From Actinomycetota bacterium (GTDB taxonomy: Bacteria > Actinomycetota > Thermoleophilia > Gaiellales > Gaiellaceae): 6,408 bases of DNA. This document shows, piece by piece, positions 5,875 to 6,408 of the stretch. The stretch is taken from positions 1 through 6,408 of the forward strand of contig JACDBY010000440.1 of the NCBI GenBank assembly GCA_013694685.1. The letters run 5' to 3'. The notes beneath the pieces are model-generated. The model was not told where the DNA came from, ran no database searches, and saw only the letters and a list, made by a program, of their open reading frames with translations. Position numbers and translations under genes: made by a program. Each line of letters begins with the position of its first letter. Position 1 is the first letter of the stretch.

Positions 5875-6311
5875 GACTCCCGTCCCTCGTCGATCAGATT
5901 GCCCCGGACGATCTCTCCGACCGGGATCTCGCGTGCCGTGCCGTTCACCGAGACCGTCACGGCCTCGTGGTCGGCTCCGAGCAGGGTGCCGCGGTAGCGC
6001 TGCGCGGCGCTCGTCTTCAACCTGACGGTGCCGCCGATCGCCCGCCGGAAGTGCTCGGGCCGGCGGAGCGGCCGCTCGGGGCCGGGTGACGAGACGTCGA
6101 TCGTCCAGTCGGCGCGGTACGGGTCGAGCAGGCGCGTGACGCGCTCGCAGAGCGCGAGGTCGACACCGTCCGGATGGTCGACGTAGACACAGAAACGCGC
6201 GGGCGTGAGGAGCTCGACGGCGAGCACCTCGACTCCGGGCAGCGCGGACTCGACGGTCGGCGTGATCGCCGCCGCCAGCTCCCGCTCTCGCTCGTACGTG
6301 TCCGTTGCCAC
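5871..6311 (-). CDS. rimP: ribosome maturation factor RimP
   Basis: The gene encodes a 146-residue protein, the usual RimP length, that assists maturation of the small ribosomal subunit in the cytoplasm. The family signature VSSPGPERPL is at residues 73-82, preceded by the alpha/beta N-terminal domain (VYVDHPDGVDL and CERVTRLL). The C-terminal SH3-like domain covers roughly residues 88-146 and includes RYRGTLLGADHEAVTV. I chose the GTG at 6311 because family similarity begins a few residues later and an AAGGGG-type ribosome site lies about 10 bases upstream. The frame stays open to 6398, but the extra N-terminus would be encoded by the leader hairpin and resembles no RimP. Its stop overlaps the nusA start by 4 bases (ATGA), which implies translational coupling. 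RimP leading the nusA operon is the standard arrangement. Identification is firm; the start is likely. Confidence 0.93.
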   Translation of the reverse strand: MATDTYERERELAAAITPTVESALPGVEVLAVELLTPARFCVYVDHPDGVDLALCERVTRLLDPYRADWTIDVSSPGPERPLRRPEHFRRAIGGTVRLKTSAAQRYRGTLLGADHEAVTVSVNGTAREIPVGEIVRGNLIDEGRES

Positions 6312-6336
6312 CGTGTTTTTGCCCCTTTTCAACACG
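6312..6336 (-). promoter_or_regulatory. hairpin looping out the rimP Shine-Dalgarno
   Basis: On the minus strand CGTGTT (6331-6336) can pair with AACACG (6312-6317), leaving a 13-base purine-rich loop. That loop holds AAAGGGG-like sequence, the best ribosome-binding-site candidate for rimP, about 10 bases before the GTG start at 6311. The hairpin abuts the stronger hairpin at 6337-6359, so the two could stack. Six pairs with a long loop are only marginally stable. I read it as a possible way of presenting or tuning the ribosome site, not as an established element. Confidence 0.35.
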
Positions 6337-6359
6337 AATGGGCGCGACCCGCGCCCATT
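6337..6359 (-). promoter_or_regulatory. perfect 10-bp hairpin in the rimP leader
   Basis: The arms AATGGGCGCG and CGCGCCCATT are perfect complements around a 3-base loop, or form 9 pairs with a 5-base loop. On the minus strand no T-run follows, so it does not look like a simple intrinsic terminator of the operon's own transcript. It ends directly against a second, weaker hairpin next to the rimP start. A role in leader folding, pausing or attenuation of the nusA operon is inferred from position only. It could also mark the end of an opposing or upstream transcript. Confidence 0.5.
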
Positions 6360-6388
6360 TCGTCGTGCAGGTGAAATGTGGTGAATGA

Positions 6389-6394
6389 AGGATA
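6389..6394 (-). promoter_or_regulatory. candidate -10 box for the rimP-nusA-infB operon
   Basis: Read on the minus strand, this hexamer is TATCCT, which fits the TANNNT form of a primary-sigma -10 box. Transcription would start near 6380 and leave a leader of roughly 70 bases before the rimP start codon. A -35 element at normal spacing would lie beyond the right edge of the window, so it cannot be checked. A single hexamer match is weak evidence. The main support is its position just upstream of the structured leader of the first gene visible in the operon. Confidence 0.25.
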
Positions 6395-6408
6395 GCACTG
6401 CCGTGGTG

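Noticed and set aside
3368..5997. Very long open frames on the plus strand, opposite infB and nusA (for example 3368-4921 and 4228-5997)
   Set aside because: They are composition artefacts of GC-rich antisense sequence. Their translations are Arg/Asp/Ser-rich with no family features, while the minus strand encodes clearly conserved proteins in the same place.
6312..6398. Longer RimP beginning at the in-frame start at 6398
   Set aside because: The added 29 residues are encoded by the hairpin leader, do not resemble RimP N-termini, and would place the start upstream of the best ribosome site.

Overview
This window is a GC-rich bacterial stretch in which every credible gene lies on the minus strand, so the operon is read from high to low coordinates. 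It is the conserved nusA-infB cluster of transcription and translation genes. In transcription order it holds rimP, nusA, ylxR (rnpM), infB, ylxP (DUF503), a vapB-type antitoxin with a broken vapC, rbfA and a DHH-family nanoRNase/pAp phosphatase (nrnA). The base composition, the absence of a ylxQ gene between ylxR and infB, the nrnA gene after rbfA, and the compact IF-2 suggest an actinobacterium-like lineage. A Thermoleophilia-type relative (Gaiellales or Solirubrobacterales) is my best guess, but this is inference; no rRNA or other taxonomic marker is present.

Layout. At 6312-6408 is a leader with a weak candidate -10 box and two back-to-back hairpins just before the GTG start of rimP. RimP (30S maturation) overlaps nusA by 4 bases. 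NusA carries an unusual C-terminal extension containing a CCCH zinc-ribbon-like module. ylxR probably begins inside nusA, and its stop codon overlaps the infB start. After infB comes the first break in the tight packing: a 71-base inverted repeat (2023-2093) built from two GTAG-headed palindromes, which looks like a REPIN (paired REP element). The infB stop codon lies in one REP head, and the ylxP start codon lies one base beyond the other. After ylxP comes the second break: a complete VapB-like antitoxin (1488-1700) followed by only the first ~30 codons of a PIN-domain toxin (1375-1491). That fragment runs directly into the rbfA start. rbfA and nrnA overlap by 17 bases. truB would be expected next, but the window ends 15 bases after nrnA.

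How the genes work together. RimP and RbfA mature the 30S subunit, IF-2 brings initiator tRNA to it, and NusA acts in elongation, pausing and antitermination. YlxR/RnpM is an RNA-binding protein linked to RNase P, and NrnA recycles the shortest RNA fragments and pAp. The core is therefore ordinary. The accessory content is what merits attention: the zinc module on NusA, the REPIN at the infB-ylxP junction, the decayed toxin-antitoxin pair, an in-frame duplication in ylxR, and several hairpins placed at start codons. I see no complete, undescribed multi-gene system in the window.
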